DNA of 64,000 nucleotides from Amycolatopsis alkalitolerans. Its GTDB lineage: Bacteria; Actinomycetota; Actinomycetes; Mycobacteriales; Pseudonocardiaceae. The stretch covers positions 37,297 to 101,296 of the forward strand of contig NZ_VDFW01000024.1 of the NCBI RefSeq assembly GCF_006152065.1, read 5' to 3'. Positions within the stretch are counted from its first letter, which is position 1. Each line of letters opens with the position of its first letter. A program made the translations under genes and the position numbers. Below the pieces are notes generated by a model, which worked only from the letters and a program-made list of their open reading frames with translations, was not told the DNA's origin and did not search any database. This document shows, piece after piece, positions 46,553 through 54,477 of the stretch.

Positions 46553-47029
46553 CTAGTCCTTCCGCTGGTCCCGCTCGGCGTGGCGACCCTCGAGGCCGCC
46601 ACGCTCGGCGGCCTCCTCCTCGGTCTCGCCCGGCCGCTGGCCGAGCGCCCACGCCCGCGACCGCTGCCGGAACAGCAGTACGAGGATCACCAAGCCGACC
46701 AGGATGACCGGCACCCCCGGTCCCGGCTGCCCGGACGGCGCGGCCAGGTACCAGCCGACGCCGACGGTGATCAACGCGGTCACGACCCCTGGCGACCGTG
46801 CCCACGTGTGCCCCATCGCGAGCCCGGCGGCGCAGCCGAGCACCGCGAGCGCGAACAGGACGTAGAAGCCGGCCTCCGCGAGGACGTTGTTACGCGGGGC
46901 ATCGGAGGCTCCCGCCGACGTGAGCAGCACGACGGCGAACACGAGCAGGCCCAGGCCGGGCAGCACGGCGAGGAACCCGGCGAGCCGGACCTCACGTGGC
47001 GCGGGGGCGATCTTGTCTGCGATCGACAC
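46553..47029 (-). CDS. Hypothetical membrane protein, four helices
   Basis: A 158-residue integral membrane protein with four hydrophobic segments: VRLAGFLAVLPGLGLLVFAVVLL, NVLAEAGFYVLFALAVLGCAAGLAMG, VVTALITVGVGWYLA and GVPVILVGLVILVLLF. It ends in a charged tail containing ETEEEAAERG. I recognise no family. GTG 47029 is chosen because GGAAGG lies nine bases upstream; the longer frame has an unlikely basic N-terminus. It is convergent with the GNAT gene. Confidence 0.65.
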   Translation of the reverse strand: MSIADKIAPAPREVRLAGFLAVLPGLGLLVFAVVLLTSAGASDAPRNNVLAEAGFYVLFALAVLGCAAGLAMGHTWARSPGVVTALITVGVGWYLAAPSGQPGPGVPVILVGLVILVLLFRQRSRAWALGQRPGETEEEAAERGGLEGRHAERDQRKD

Positions 47030-47288
47030 GGAAAAACGCCTTCCACCTGCGGCCGTGACCTTCTGTGAGCACTTTCGATGGTAAGCCACCCGGTCGGCCG
47101 TTTTCGAACCGCGGCCGGTCGGGTCAAGATCTGTATGTCGTCGGCGAGCGGGCGGTCGTCCCGGGTGCACTTGTCACGACGAGCGGTACGGCGTGAACGA
47201 TGGGAGGTCCACCGGCACTCGGATCTGTTCCCGTGACTTGGCACTCCGCACCCCGCCTGGACGGCGGCGGTTGACCTACCCTGCGGTT

Positions 47289-48206
47289 GTGCGCGCGATT
47301 CTCCTCGTCAACCCTCAGGCGACGTCCACCACGGCCGGTGGCCGGGACGTGCTGGCCCACGCGCTGGCGAGCCAGGTGAAGCTCGAGGTGGTCGAGACCG
47401 ACTACCGCGGGCACGCACTCGCGATCGCGCGGGGTGCCGCCAGGGAGGGCATCGACCTGGTTGTCGCGCATGGCGGAGACGGGACCGTGAACGAGGTCGT
47501 CAACGGCCTGCTCGCGGACGGTCCGGGCGGCGGCGTCCCCGCGCTCGGCGTCGTTCCGGGCGGTTCGGCGAACGTGTTCGCGCGTGCCCTGGGCATTTCA
47601 CGGGATCCGGTCGAAGCCACGCATCAACTGCTGCGGGCCATCGAGGGCGGTGAGAGCCGTTCCGTGGGCCTCGGCAAGGCCGACGAGCGCTGGTTCACCT
47701 TCAATGCCGGCCTCGGCTGGGACGCCGACGTCGTCGCGACCGTCGCCGACCGTCGCGGCAAGCAGACGAACGCCGTGCTGTACATGCGCTCGGCGGTCAC
47801 TTGCTACTTCAACCCTCCGCGCGGCCGGGAACCGCTCACGGTGCACCTGCCCGGCCAGGATCCGGTCGAGGTCAGCACCGCGTTCGTGTCGAACACCGAC
47901 CCGTGGAGCTATGTGGGCACGCGCCCCGTGCATCTGAACACCGGGACCTCGTTCGACACCGGTCTGGGCCTGTTCGCGCTGCGGCGCCTGCGGCTGGCGA
48001 CCGTCTACCGGCACGTGCGGCAGGCACTGCGCGACGAAGCGAAGCATCGCGGCCGGAACCTGGTGCGGCACGATGATCTGGCAGAACTGCGCGTGACGGC
48101 TTCGCACCCGGTAAACTTCCAGGTGGACGGGGATCCGGTAGGGCAGCGAACCGGCGTCGAATTCGTCAGTGTCCCACACGCTTTGACCGTTCTGACCGGC
48201 GGGTGA
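47289..48206 (+). CDS. Diacylglycerol kinase-family lipid kinase
   Basis: A 305-residue YegS/DagK/LCB-kinase family protein. It has ILLVNPQATSTTAG (N-terminal loop), HGGDGTVNEVVNGL (nucleotide-binding GGDGT), LGVVPGGSANVFARALGI and FVSNTDPWSYVGTRPVHLNTG. It phosphorylates diacylglycerol or a related lipid; in mycobacteria such kinases serve phosphatidylinositol-derived lipids. GTG 47289 follows TACCCT by six bases and has no Shine-Dalgarno, suggesting a leaderless mRNA. The 259-bp upstream region shows no other feature I can support. Confidence 0.88.
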   Translation: MRAILLVNPQATSTTAGGRDVLAHALASQVKLEVVETDYRGHALAIARGAAREGIDLVVAHGGDGTVNEVVNGLLADGPGGGVPALGVVPGGSANVFARALGISRDPVEATHQLLRAIEGGESRSVGLGKADERWFTFNAGLGWDADVVATVADRRGKQTNAVLYMRSAVTCYFNPPRGREPLTVHLPGQDPVEVSTAFVSNTDPWSYVGTRPVHLNTGTSFDTGLGLFALRRLRLATVYRHVRQALRDEAKHRGRNLVRHDDLAELRVTASHPVNFQVDGDPVGQRTGVEFVSVPHALTVLTGG

Positions 48207-48342
48207 GGGCCCAGACGGGTGATCGTGCGCGGCAAAGTGCAACTTGCCGCTCGTCGACGCAGAGGGTCCGTTCAGCGCACAATCCTTCCGCTTCGATGGC
48301 CGTTTCGGAGAGAAACCGCAGGTCAGCACGGTCGCCCGACCA

Positions 48343-48408
48343 GGTGAGCTGACTCACCGATCTCGAGAAAACCCTTGTCGAAAGCGGTGGTTCGTGAAAG
48401 CATTCACA
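48343..48408 (+). promoter_or_regulatory. Two CRP-like sites upstream of whiB1
   Basis: GGTGA-N6-TCACC (48343-48358) and CGTGA-N6-TCACA (48393-48408) both match the CRP consensus core GTGA-N6-TCAC. Their centres are 50 bp apart, that is about five helical turns. They sit 73-138 bp before the whiB1 ATG. CRP (Rv3676) is known to bind tandem sites at M. tuberculosis whiB1. Confidence 0.65.
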
Positions 48409-48480
48409 AGCACCCAAAAACACGACCGCCATGACGACTGTGGCGCATCACACTGCGCCCGTTAGAAGGAGCTCACAGAC

Positions 48481-48726
48481 ATGGACTGGCGCCACGACGC
48501 GGCCTGCCGAGACGAGGACCCGGAGCTGTTCTTCCCGGTTGGGAACAGTGGTCCCGCTCTGCTGCAGGTCGCCGAGGCGAAGGCCGTTTGCCACCGCTGC
48601 ACCGTTGCCTCCGACTGCCTCTCCTGGGCCCTTGCCAGCGGGCAGGACGCCGGCGTGTGGGGCGGAATGAGCGAAGACGAGCGTCGCGCCCTCAAGCGTC
48701 GCCGCGCGCACATCGGCATCCGGTAG
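48481..48726 (+). CDS. whiB1: WhiB1 iron-sulfur transcription regulator
   Basis: An 81-residue Wbl protein with the four cluster ligands Cys9, Cys37, Cys40 and Cys46, the GVWGG turn and the basic RRALKRRRAH DNA-binding tail. It is nearly identical in pattern to mycobacterial WhiB1 (start MDWRH..CRDEDPELFFPVGNSGPAL). That protein holds a 4Fe-4S cluster, binds SigA region 4 and reacts with nitric oxide. AGAAGGAG precedes ATG 48481. Two CRP-like sites lie upstream. A strong terminator follows. Confidence 0.95.
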   Translation: MDWRHDAACRDEDPELFFPVGNSGPALLQVAEAKAVCHRCTVASDCLSWALASGQDAGVWGGMSEDERRALKRRRAHIGIR

Positions 48727-48795
48727 GGAGAGACCCGAGCCGGGGCGAGCTGTGTCCGCGGAAAGCGCGGACCAGGCTCGCTCTCTTGATTGCAT

Positions 48796-48814
48796 CTGGG
48801 GGCCGAGCCCCCAG
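48796..48814. repeat. Hairpin with perfect 8-bp arms
   Basis: CTGGGGGC (48796-48803) and GCCCCCAG (48807-48814) flank a CGA loop, downstream of whiB1. It resembles the GGGGGC..GCCCCC hairpin in the 102-bp repeat at 20878, but the flanks differ. It may be an auxiliary terminator. Confidence 0.5.
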
Positions 48815-48844
48815 ACCCCCACGGTGCGAGCATCTCGCCCTGGG

Positions 48845-48886
48845 CGGGCGCTGGGCACGTTGATCGTGGGCCAGCGCCCGTTTTTT
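48845..48886 (+). terminator. Rho-independent terminator of whiB1
   Basis: CGGGCGCTGG (48845-48854) pairs with CCAGCGCCCG (48871-48880), followed directly by six T residues. This is the only canonical stem plus T-run terminator of the window. It separates whiB1 from the convergent pdtaS gene. Confidence 0.9.
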
Positions 48887-48900
48887 GTTGGCCTCTTAGG

Positions 48901-50406
48901 CTACAACCGGCGGCTTAGGGGGATTCGTAGGGCGGCTTCGGTGCCGTGCTGGTCGGAGTCCCTGACCCGGCGTAACGACAGCGAGCCCCGCAACTCCGAC
49001 TCGACCAGCGTCCGGACGATCTGCAGGCCCAGGCCGTCCGCCCGCTCCAGCGAGAACCCCGACGGAAGCCCCCGCCCGTTGTCGCGAATCACGATGTCCA
49101 GCCAGCGCGCCGAGCGGGACACCGCGATCTCCACCCAGCCGGGCCGACCGGTCGGGAAAGCGTGCTCCACGGCGTTCTGCACAAGCTCGGTCAGCACCAG
49201 CACCAGCGGTGTCGCGATCTCCGCGACGACCACGCCGAACGAGCCGGAGCGCCGGATGCTCACCCGCGACTCGGCTGTCGCGACCTCGCCCACCATCGGC
49301 AGCACCTTGTCCAGCAACTGATCGAGATCGACCCGCTCGTCCACCGACACCGACAGCGCCTCGTGCACCATCGCGATCGACGCGACCCGGCGCACCGACT
49401 CGGTCAGCGCCAGCCTCGCCTCGTCGCTCGCCGTCCGCCGCGACTGCAGCCGCAGCAACGCGGCCACCGTCTGCAGGTTGTTCTTGACCCGGTGGTGGAT
49501 CTCCCGGATCGTCGCGTCCTTCGACAGCAGCGCCCGGTCCCGCCGCTTCACCTCGGTCACGTCCCGCACCAGCACCAGCGCACCCGCCGGCTGCCCGTGC
49601 GGCCGCAGCGGCAGCGCGCGGAACAGCACGACCGCCCCGCGCCGCGAGTCGGCCTCCGTACGGCTGCCCGGCTTGCCGTCCAGCGCGTCGAGAATCCGGT
49701 GCGCGACCTCCGTCGCGTCGAATGGGTCACGGATCAGCGAGCGGGTCACCGGGGCCAGCCGGGTGCCGACCAGATCGGCCTCGTGCCCCATCCGGTGGTA
49801 CGCCGACAACCCGTTCGGGCTCGCGAACACCACGTTGCCGCTCGCGTCCAGCCTGATCAGACCGTCACCGACGCGCGGGCTGGTGTGCACGTCGCTCTGC
49901 GAGTCCGCGCTCGGGAACGTACCGTCCGCGATCATCTGGCACAGGTCGCCCGCGCTGCCGAGATACGCGACCTCGAGCGGGCTCGGCACCCGCGGGGCGG
50001 CGAGGTTGGTCTCACGGCTGAGCACCGCGATGACGTTCCCGGCGAAGGTCACCGGCACCGCCTCCCGCCGCATCGGCAGATCGCGATACCAGTGCGGGTC
50101 CTCCTCACGGCAGATGCGGACCTCGCGCATCGCGCGGGCCAGTTGCGGATGCTCCCCGGCGGCGAACCGGGTGCCGACGACGTCCTCGGGATGCGCTGTC
50201 GGGGCGGTGGTCGGGCGGGCCTGCGCGACGCAGACGAAGTCACCGCCCTGAGCGTTCAACTCCGGCGAGACCGGCACCCACAGCAGGAAGTCCGCGAACG
50301 ACAGGTCCGCGAGCAGCTGCCATTCGGCCACCACCGCCTGGAGATGGTCGGCCGCCTCACCTGGCAGGCCCGTGTTCTCGGCCAGCAGGTCGGAGAGTGT
50401 GGACAT
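48901..50406 (-). CDS. pdtaS: Sensor histidine kinase PdtaS
   Basis: A 501-residue soluble sensor kinase. An N-terminal GAF-type domain (residues 1-150, LLADLSFADFLLWVPV) is followed by a PAS domain (about 185-290, GLIRLDASGNVVFASPNGLSAYHRMG), then HisKA_2 with REIHHRVKNNLQTVAALLRLQ (phospho-His) and HATPase with ELVQNAVEHAF and DNGRGLP. It matches M. tuberculosis PdtaS (Rv3220c) in order and sequence. Its partner PdtaR, an RNA-binding antiterminator, is not in the window. ATG 50406 is favoured by homology; ATG 50415 is three codons earlier. It is adjacent to whiB1, as in mycobacteria. Confidence 0.93.
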   Translation of the reverse strand: MSTLSDLLAENTGLPGEAADHLQAVVAEWQLLADLSFADFLLWVPVSPELNAQGGDFVCVAQARPTTAPTAHPEDVVGTRFAAGEHPQLARAMREVRICREEDPHWYRDLPMRREAVPVTFAGNVIAVLSRETNLAAPRVPSPLEVAYLGSAGDLCQMIADGTFPSADSQSDVHTSPRVGDGLIRLDASGNVVFASPNGLSAYHRMGHEADLVGTRLAPVTRSLIRDPFDATEVAHRILDALDGKPGSRTEADSRRGAVVLFRALPLRPHGQPAGALVLVRDVTEVKRRDRALLSKDATIREIHHRVKNNLQTVAALLRLQSRRTASDEARLALTESVRRVASIAMVHEALSVSVDERVDLDQLLDKVLPMVGEVATAESRVSIRRSGSFGVVVAEIATPLVLVLTELVQNAVEHAFPTGRPGWVEIAVSRSARWLDIVIRDNGRGLPSGFSLERADGLGLQIVRTLVESELRGSLSLRRVRDSDQHGTEAALRIPLSRRL

Positions 50407-50497
50407 CGCATCCATACAACCAGAACTGACCGGGTCGGCACAGGCCGGGCGGCACCTGCGACACTGGACAACGCCAAGCAACACCCGAGGAGCGGAT

Positions 50498-50572
50498 ATG
50501 TCGAAGCGTGCCCGTAAGCGTCGCGACCGGAAGAAGAACGGCGCGAACCACGGCAAGAAGCCGAACGCCTGA
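50498..50572 (+). CDS. bL37-like small ribosomal protein
   Basis: A 24-residue, extremely basic peptide beginning MSKRARKRRDRKK and ending NHGKKPNA. It resembles the actinobacterial large-subunit protein bL37, first seen in the M. smegmatis ribosome. GAGGAG lies about six bases before the ATG, and a strong terminator follows directly. At 25 codons it is below most gene-calling thresholds. It sits divergent from pdtaS and before rsrA-sigR. Confidence 0.82.
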   Translation: MSKRARKRRDRKKNGANHGKKPNA

Positions 50573-50585
50573 GCATCAGGTACGC

Positions 50586-50617
50586 AGGAGGCCCCGGCGC
50601 CCGCCGGGGCCTCCTTT
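50586..50617 (+). terminator. Strong hairpin terminator after bL37-like gene
   Basis: GGAGGCCCCGGC (50587-50598) and GCCGGGGCCTCC (50603-50614) are perfect 12-bp arms with a GCCC loop and a short T run. It lies 14 bp after the stop and may terminate rsrA transcription from the other side too. The following 110 bp show nothing else. Confidence 0.85.
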
Positions 50618-50730
50618 GCTGATCCGACCAAAAGCAAGCAGACCCCGAGCAGCACGTAACCGTTGCTGCACAAGGCAGATAGCCGTGACTGTGGTCGGAT
50701 TAGCAACGACCGGCACAGCGTGTCCGGGGT

Positions 50731-51042
50731 TCAGTCCCGTTCGACGTGGACCTCGGTGCGCTCGACCGTCACGCGGCCGCGGATGTCCACGGTCTGGCGG
50801 ATCGAGGCCCGCAGCTTCTGCCTCAGCTCCGCCGGGGCCAGGTCGCCCCCGCACTTGCGGTGCAGCAACTGCTTGATCGCCTCGTCGATGCCGTACTCCT
50901 CAAGGCACGGCGGGCAGTCCTCGATATGCCGCCTGAGCTCCTCGTCCCGCTCCGGGCTGCACTCGCGGTCAAGGAGAAGGTAGATCTCGGCGAGCGCTTC
51001 CTCACAGCGGACCTTGTCCTTCCCGGACTCCGGCGAGCTCAT
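50731..51042 (-). CDS. rsrA: Anti-sigma factor RsrA, zinc-containing redox sensor
   Basis: A 103-residue ZAS-family anti-sigma factor. Cys13, His39, Cys43 and Cys46 (HIEDCPPC) reproduce the spacing of the RsrA zinc-binding and disulfide residues of Streptomyces coelicolor. Disulfide stress oxidises the cysteines, releases zinc and frees SigR. ATG 51042 overlaps the sigR stop (ATGA), so production is coupled to the sigma factor. Extra cysteines at 28 and 64 match the variable ones of the family. Confidence 0.92.
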   Translation of the reverse strand: MSSPESGKDKVRCEEALAEIYLLLDRECSPERDEELRRHIEDCPPCLEEYGIDEAIKQLLHRKCGGDLAPAELRQKLRASIRQTVDIRGRVTVERTEVHVERD

Positions 51043-51806
51043 CGCGCCACCTCCTGCTGAGCGCTCCTGATGAAGCCGCGGTCACGCGCGACGTCGGCCA
51101 GCAGACTCCGCAGCTGCGCACGGCCGCGGTGCAGCCGGGACATCACTGTGCCGATCGGAGTGTCCATGATCTCGGCGATTTCCTTGTAGGCGAATCCCTC
51201 GACATCGGCAAGGTACACCGCGAGCCGGAACTCCTCGGGCAACTGCTGCAGCGCCTGCTTCACGTCGCTGTCGGGCAGCCTGTCCATCGCCTCGACCTCG
51301 GCCGAACGCAGGCCGCTCGAGGTGTGGCTCTCCGCCTGGGCGATCTGCCAGTCGGTGATCTCCTCCGTGGGCTGCTGCACCGGCTGGCGCTGGCGCTTGC
51401 GGTAGCCGTTGATGTACGTGTTGGTCAGGATGCGGTACATCCAGGCCTTGAGATTCGTGCCTTCCTTGAAGGAACTGAACGCCCCGTACGCCTTGAGATA
51501 GGTCTCCTGCACCAGGTCCTCGGCGTCCGCCGGATTGCGGGTCATCCGCATGGCGGCCGAGTAGAGCTGGTCCAGCAACGGCATCGCGTCCCGTTCGAAA
51601 CGCTCAGCGCGTTCGGCCGCCTGCTCCTGCTCGGCGGCCGCGGGTGTCGCTTCGTTCGGCGTGCTCGGCAAACCTTTCCCTTCCCCGTGCGCGTAAGACA
51701 GCTTCGAGGATACGCGGGCAGGCTTTGCCTGGCCGCGTGCGGCGCCTTGACCAGGACGTGTGAGGTTCTGCACCCTGCCGCTGGGACGAGCGAGATCGGT
51801 CATCAC
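51039..51806 (-). CDS. sigR: Disulfide-stress sigma factor SigR/SigH
   Basis: An ECF sigma factor with region 2 ([36 protein letters not shown]...[20 protein letters not shown]) and region 4 ([41 protein letters not shown]). The full frame from GTG 51806 (or ATG 51803) gives about 255 residues with a 45-residue extension. An internal TTG at 51671, behind GGAAGGG, gives a 210-residue form. S. coelicolor SigR makes the same pair: a stable short and an unstable long isoform. A consensus SigR promoter lies just upstream. It activates thiol-redox genes. Confidence 0.93.
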   Translation of the reverse strand: MMTDLARPSGRVQNLTRPGQGAARGQAKPARVSSKLSYAHGEGKGLPSTPNEATPAAAEQEQAAERAERFERDAMPLLDQLYSAAMRMTRNPADAEDLVQETYLKAYGAFSSFKEGTNLKAWMYRILTNTYINGYRKRQRQPVQQPTEEITDWQIAQAESHTSSGLRSAEVEAMDRLPDSDVKQALQQLPEEFRLAVYLADVEGFAYKEIAEIMDTPIGTVMSRLHRGRAQLRSLLADVARDRGFIRSAQQEVAR

Positions 51807-51815
51807 GCAGCTATA

Positions 51816-51842
51816 AACGTGAATCCGCGGGTCGTCATTCCC
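51816..51842 (-). promoter_or_regulatory. SigR-type autoregulatory promoter of sigR
   Basis: Read leftward, GGGAAT (51842-51837), a 17-bp spacer and CGTT (51819-51816) match the SigR/SigH promoter consensus. The transcript should start about ten bases later, close to the GTG at 51806, so the long isoform mRNA would be leaderless or nearly so. Confidence 0.85.
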
Positions 51843-51864
51843 GATCGATTAAGCTGTGATCACG

Positions 51865-52341
51865 ATGGCAGGCAAGGGAACTCCGGCGACCGCCGTGCTG
51901 GCGAAACAGCAGGTCGCACACACACTGCACACCTACCAGCACGATCCGAAGCACGAGTCGTACGGGCTCGAAGCGGCCGAGGCGCTGGGCGTCGAGCCCG
52001 CACGCGTGTTCAAGACACTCGTCGCGGACATCGACGGCAAGCTGACCGTCGGCGTCGTCCCGGTCACCGGTCAGCTGGACCTCAAGGCGCTGGCCGCGGC
52101 GGTCGGCGGCAAGCGCGCGAAGATGGCCGACGCCGCGGCCGCGCAGCGCGCCACGGGGTACGTCCTCGGCGGTATCTCGCCGCTGGGGCAGCGCAGCCGC
52201 CTGCCGGTCGTGATCGACTCGTCCGCGGAGGGTTTCGGCACGGTCTTCTGCTCGGGTGGCCGCCGCGGACTCGAGATGGAACTCGCGCCGGCCGACCTCG
52301 TGCGGCTCACGAACGCGACGGTGGCCACGATCGCCGGTTAG
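51865..52341 (+). CDS. ybaK: Cys-tRNA(Pro)/Cys-tRNA(Cys) deacylase
   Basis: A 158-residue YbaK-type editing domain protein that hydrolyses mischarged Cys-tRNA(Pro). It has YGLEAAEALGVEPARVFKTLVADIDGKLTVGVVPV (with the catalytic Lys in VFKTL), GGKRAKMADAAAAQRATGYVLGGISPLGQ and VVIDSSAEGF. ATG 51865 is chosen; there is no Shine-Dalgarno. It is divergent from sigR and begins 23 bp beyond the SigR promoter. Confidence 0.9.
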   Translation: MAGKGTPATAVLAKQQVAHTLHTYQHDPKHESYGLEAAEALGVEPARVFKTLVADIDGKLTVGVVPVTGQLDLKALAAAVGGKRAKMADAAAAQRATGYVLGGISPLGQRSRLPVVIDSSAEGFGTVFCSGGRRGLEMELAPADLVRLTNATVATIAG

Positions 52342-53060
52342 CGAAGGCTCTCGACATACTGTCGCAGGTGCTGGGCCTCGGTGCGGCCGTGCAGCGGGAA
52401 CTTGAAGCTCGACCCGTCCGGCCAGGTGATGGTGCGCGTGCCGAGGCCGACGTCCGGGGCCTGCGGTTTTCGCGCCTGCCAGATGATCTGCGGCTGGGGC
52501 GCGTCAGCCGGGTCGACGGAGGTCGATCCGGTGTCCACGACCGCGACAGACGACGGCGAGCACACCAGCCACGGCCCCTTCGCCGGCCGGAGCCTGTCGA
52601 CCAGGTCGAGCGCCATCGCGTTCGCCGGGCCCATCACATGGAATTCCCGCCGGGCACGGCCTGACCGGCCGCCACCCGCGTGGTTCGACAGGTAGAAGAC
52701 GTACGCTGCCGCGACGCCGATGCCACGCAGGATGTTCCAGAAGAACCGCCGGACGAGGCGCTTGCCCTTGACTGTGCCGTCCAGGCGCCGGCCGGGCACG
52801 TCGAATCGCAGGTCGTCACCGAGGCGCAACGCGACGACCGGCTCGCGCCATTGGCTTCGCATCGTTTCCTCGACCCGTTCCCGGAACCCGGGGCGCACGA
52901 GGATCCTGTCCCGTTCGGCTTCGAGCCGCTCTTCGTTGGCGAAGATCTTCTCCGCCGCCCGCCGCCGGGCCCTGGCCGGCGCCTGCGCCGCTAGATGTCG
53001 AGGTTCTTGCGGGTCTCCTCCGGGCTGCGATCCCCACCGATCTCGCTCTTGTCGAACCAC
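52338..53060 (-). CDS. Hypothetical protein, last gene of ESX-type operon
   Basis: A 240-residue basic protein with one possible membrane helix (RFFWNILRGIGVAAAYVFYLSN). A C-terminal stretch (PWLVCSPSSVAVVDTG...PQIIWQARKPQAP) looks like a small beta-rich domain. I recognise no family. GTG 53060 has AAGGAG seven bases upstream although it overlaps the preceding ESX-like gene by 70 bp in another frame. Downstream in-frame GTG/ATG codons lack a site. The position suggests a role with the WXG100 proteins. Confidence 0.65.
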   Translation of the reverse strand: MVRQERDRWGSQPGGDPQEPRHLAAQAPARARRRAAEKIFANEERLEAERDRILVRPGFRERVEETMRSQWREPVVALRLGDDLRFDVPGRRLDGTVKGKRLVRRFFWNILRGIGVAAAYVFYLSNHAGGGRSGRARREFHVMGPANAMALDLVDRLRPAKGPWLVCSPSSVAVVDTGSTSVDPADAPQPQIIWQARKPQAPDVGLGTRTITWPDGSSFKFPLHGRTEAQHLRQYVESLR

Positions 53061-54118
53061 GGCTCGTCTCCTTCAGGAGTGACGGCTTCCTTGCCTTCGG
53101 CGAAGGCGCCTTTACCGGCGCCGATACCGGCCTTGACGCCCGCGCCGGCGATCAGCGGGCTGGCACCGACGGAGGTGCCGAACATCGAGGTGAGCACGCG
53201 GTTGCTCGGCTGGAAGCCCTGCGCCGCCGCACCGATCCCGAACTTGGTTTCCCCTGGCAGCACGCCGACCCGCAGTTTCCTGGTGAACACCTCCAGCTTG
53301 CCGCTGTAGCGGACCAGGAACTCCATGAACTTGTCGAGCAGCTTGCCGAACTTGCCGAGATAGCGGGTGACCTTCTGCAGCACGCTGGCGGCCTTGGCGA
53401 TGGACGCGGTCATCGCGGCGGCGACCGAACCACCGAAGCTGATCACCGACGAGGCCAGCGCGGGCAGCCAGATGGTGATCAGCCACGAGACCAGTTCGGT
53501 GATGATCCCCTTGATCACCTCTTCGATGACCACCATGACCATCGACCACATCTGCAGCACCTCGGCCACCGAACCAGCCGCCGAACCGAGCCCGCGGATG
53601 CCGGACGAGAAGTCGCCGAGCGCTTCCTTCGCGGCCTTGCCGGCGTCGTCCACCCACTCGGCCAGCGCGGTGTCGCCGGTCTTCTCGAAGTCCTCGGCGA
53701 GCGCGACGAAGCCCTGCCCGATCGTGACGAAGTTCTCCGAGGCGTGCCCGATCGCCGGCCCGTCGCCGGTGACCTGGTGCAACGCGTCCTGCAGCGGCTG
53801 GACGAGTTCGAGCAGCATGTTGAGCCCGTGGCTGACCAGCCAGCCGATCGGGTCCATCGCGAAGGTGACCATGTCCCCCGCGGCGGCGCCGACGAACGCC
53901 GCCCCGTCGCCGACCAGCGCGGCGCCCGCGGACGCCAGCTCACCGGGGTTGTCCGCCTCGGCCGCCTGCTGGGCGTGCGACGCGATCGACTTGCCGGACT
54001 TGTAGATCGTGCCGGCGACCGGCACGTACCCCGCGGCGCGGTCGAGGTTCGCGCCCGTGCTCTCGTCGTACCCCTCGACGTTGAGCGTTTCCGCGATGCT
54101 CTTCTTTTCCCCGGCCAT
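52991..54118 (-). CDS. Large WXG100-like ESX substrate
   Basis: A 375-residue, mainly helical Ala/Gly-rich protein with no signal peptide. Residues about 85-200 resemble the N-terminal module of the RHS toxin at 31249: DPIGWLVSHGLNMLLELVQPLQDALHQVTGD matches DPFGSILAAGVGWLMEHVGPLKEALDKLAGD in spacing and character. Hydrophobic helices MVMVVIEEVIKGIITELVSWLITIWLPALASS follow. It is probably exported by a type VII system or acts with one. The C-terminal half has no recognised toxin domain. It lies 5 bp after the WXG100 gene. Confidence 0.75.
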   Translation of the reverse strand: MAGEKKSIAETLNVEGYDESTGANLDRAAGYVPVAGTIYKSGKSIASHAQQAAEADNPGELASAGAALVGDGAAFVGAAAGDMVTFAMDPIGWLVSHGLNMLLELVQPLQDALHQVTGDGPAIGHASENFVTIGQGFVALAEDFEKTGDTALAEWVDDAGKAAKEALGDFSSGIRGLGSAAGSVAEVLQMWSMVMVVIEEVIKGIITELVSWLITIWLPALASSVISFGGSVAAAMTASIAKAASVLQKVTRYLGKFGKLLDKFMEFLVRYSGKLEVFTRKLRVGVLPGETKFGIGAAAQGFQPSNRVLTSMFGTSVGASPLIAGAGVKAGIGAGKGAFAEGKEAVTPEGDEPWFDKSEIGGDRSPEETRKNLDI

Positions 54119-54123
54119 GAGCC

Positions 54124-54453
54124 TTACTCCCCCACCGCGTCGATCTCGGCCTGGTACCTGCCGAAGGTGATCTTCCCGGCGTCCTCCATACCCTGGTACA
54201 TCTCCGAAGCCTTGGTCAGCTTGGTCACGAACCCGTCCACGCCGTCCTTCAGATCGGTCAGCAGCGACCGCAGCTCACCGAGCCGGTCGGCATAGCCCTG
54301 TTTGGCGAAGATGCCGACGACGCCCCACGCTTCGTCGGTCACGTCGGCGGCGTCGATCAGACCACCGAACTTGTCCGCTTCCTGCTCGTAGAACGGGAGT
54401 TGCCGGGAGTACCCGGCGATCGCGTCGATGTTGGTCTGTATTGCCTCGGACAT
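54124..54453 (-). CDS. WXG100/ESAT-6-like small secreted protein
   Basis: A 109-residue all-helical protein with a W-x-x-x-G turn (DEAWGVVGIF) between two helices and a C-terminal helix ending YQAEIDAVGE. Its length and hairpin layout fit the WXG100/EsxA superfamily, with a slightly relaxed turn motif. The gene is sandwiched between a YbaB-like gene and the larger ESX-like protein, so it may heterodimerise with one of them for export. Confidence 0.78.
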   Translation of the reverse strand: MSEAIQTNIDAIAGYSRQLPFYEQEADKFGGLIDAADVTDEAWGVVGIFAKQGYADRLGELRSLLTDLKDGVDGFVTKLTKASEMYQGMEDAGKITFGRYQAEIDAVGE

Positions 54454-54477
54454 GCGGGCACCCCTCGGTCGGATCGG

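Noticed and set aside
48752..49321. Long open frame on the plus strand between whiB1 and pdtaS
   Set aside because: It crosses a canonical terminator and then runs antisense to pdtaS; its protein is Ser/Arg-rich and unlike any family.
50661..50708. Inverted repeat CGTTGCT..AGCAACG downstream of the bL37-like gene
   Set aside because: Seven-bp arms 34 bp apart are expected by chance at this scale and no function is evident.
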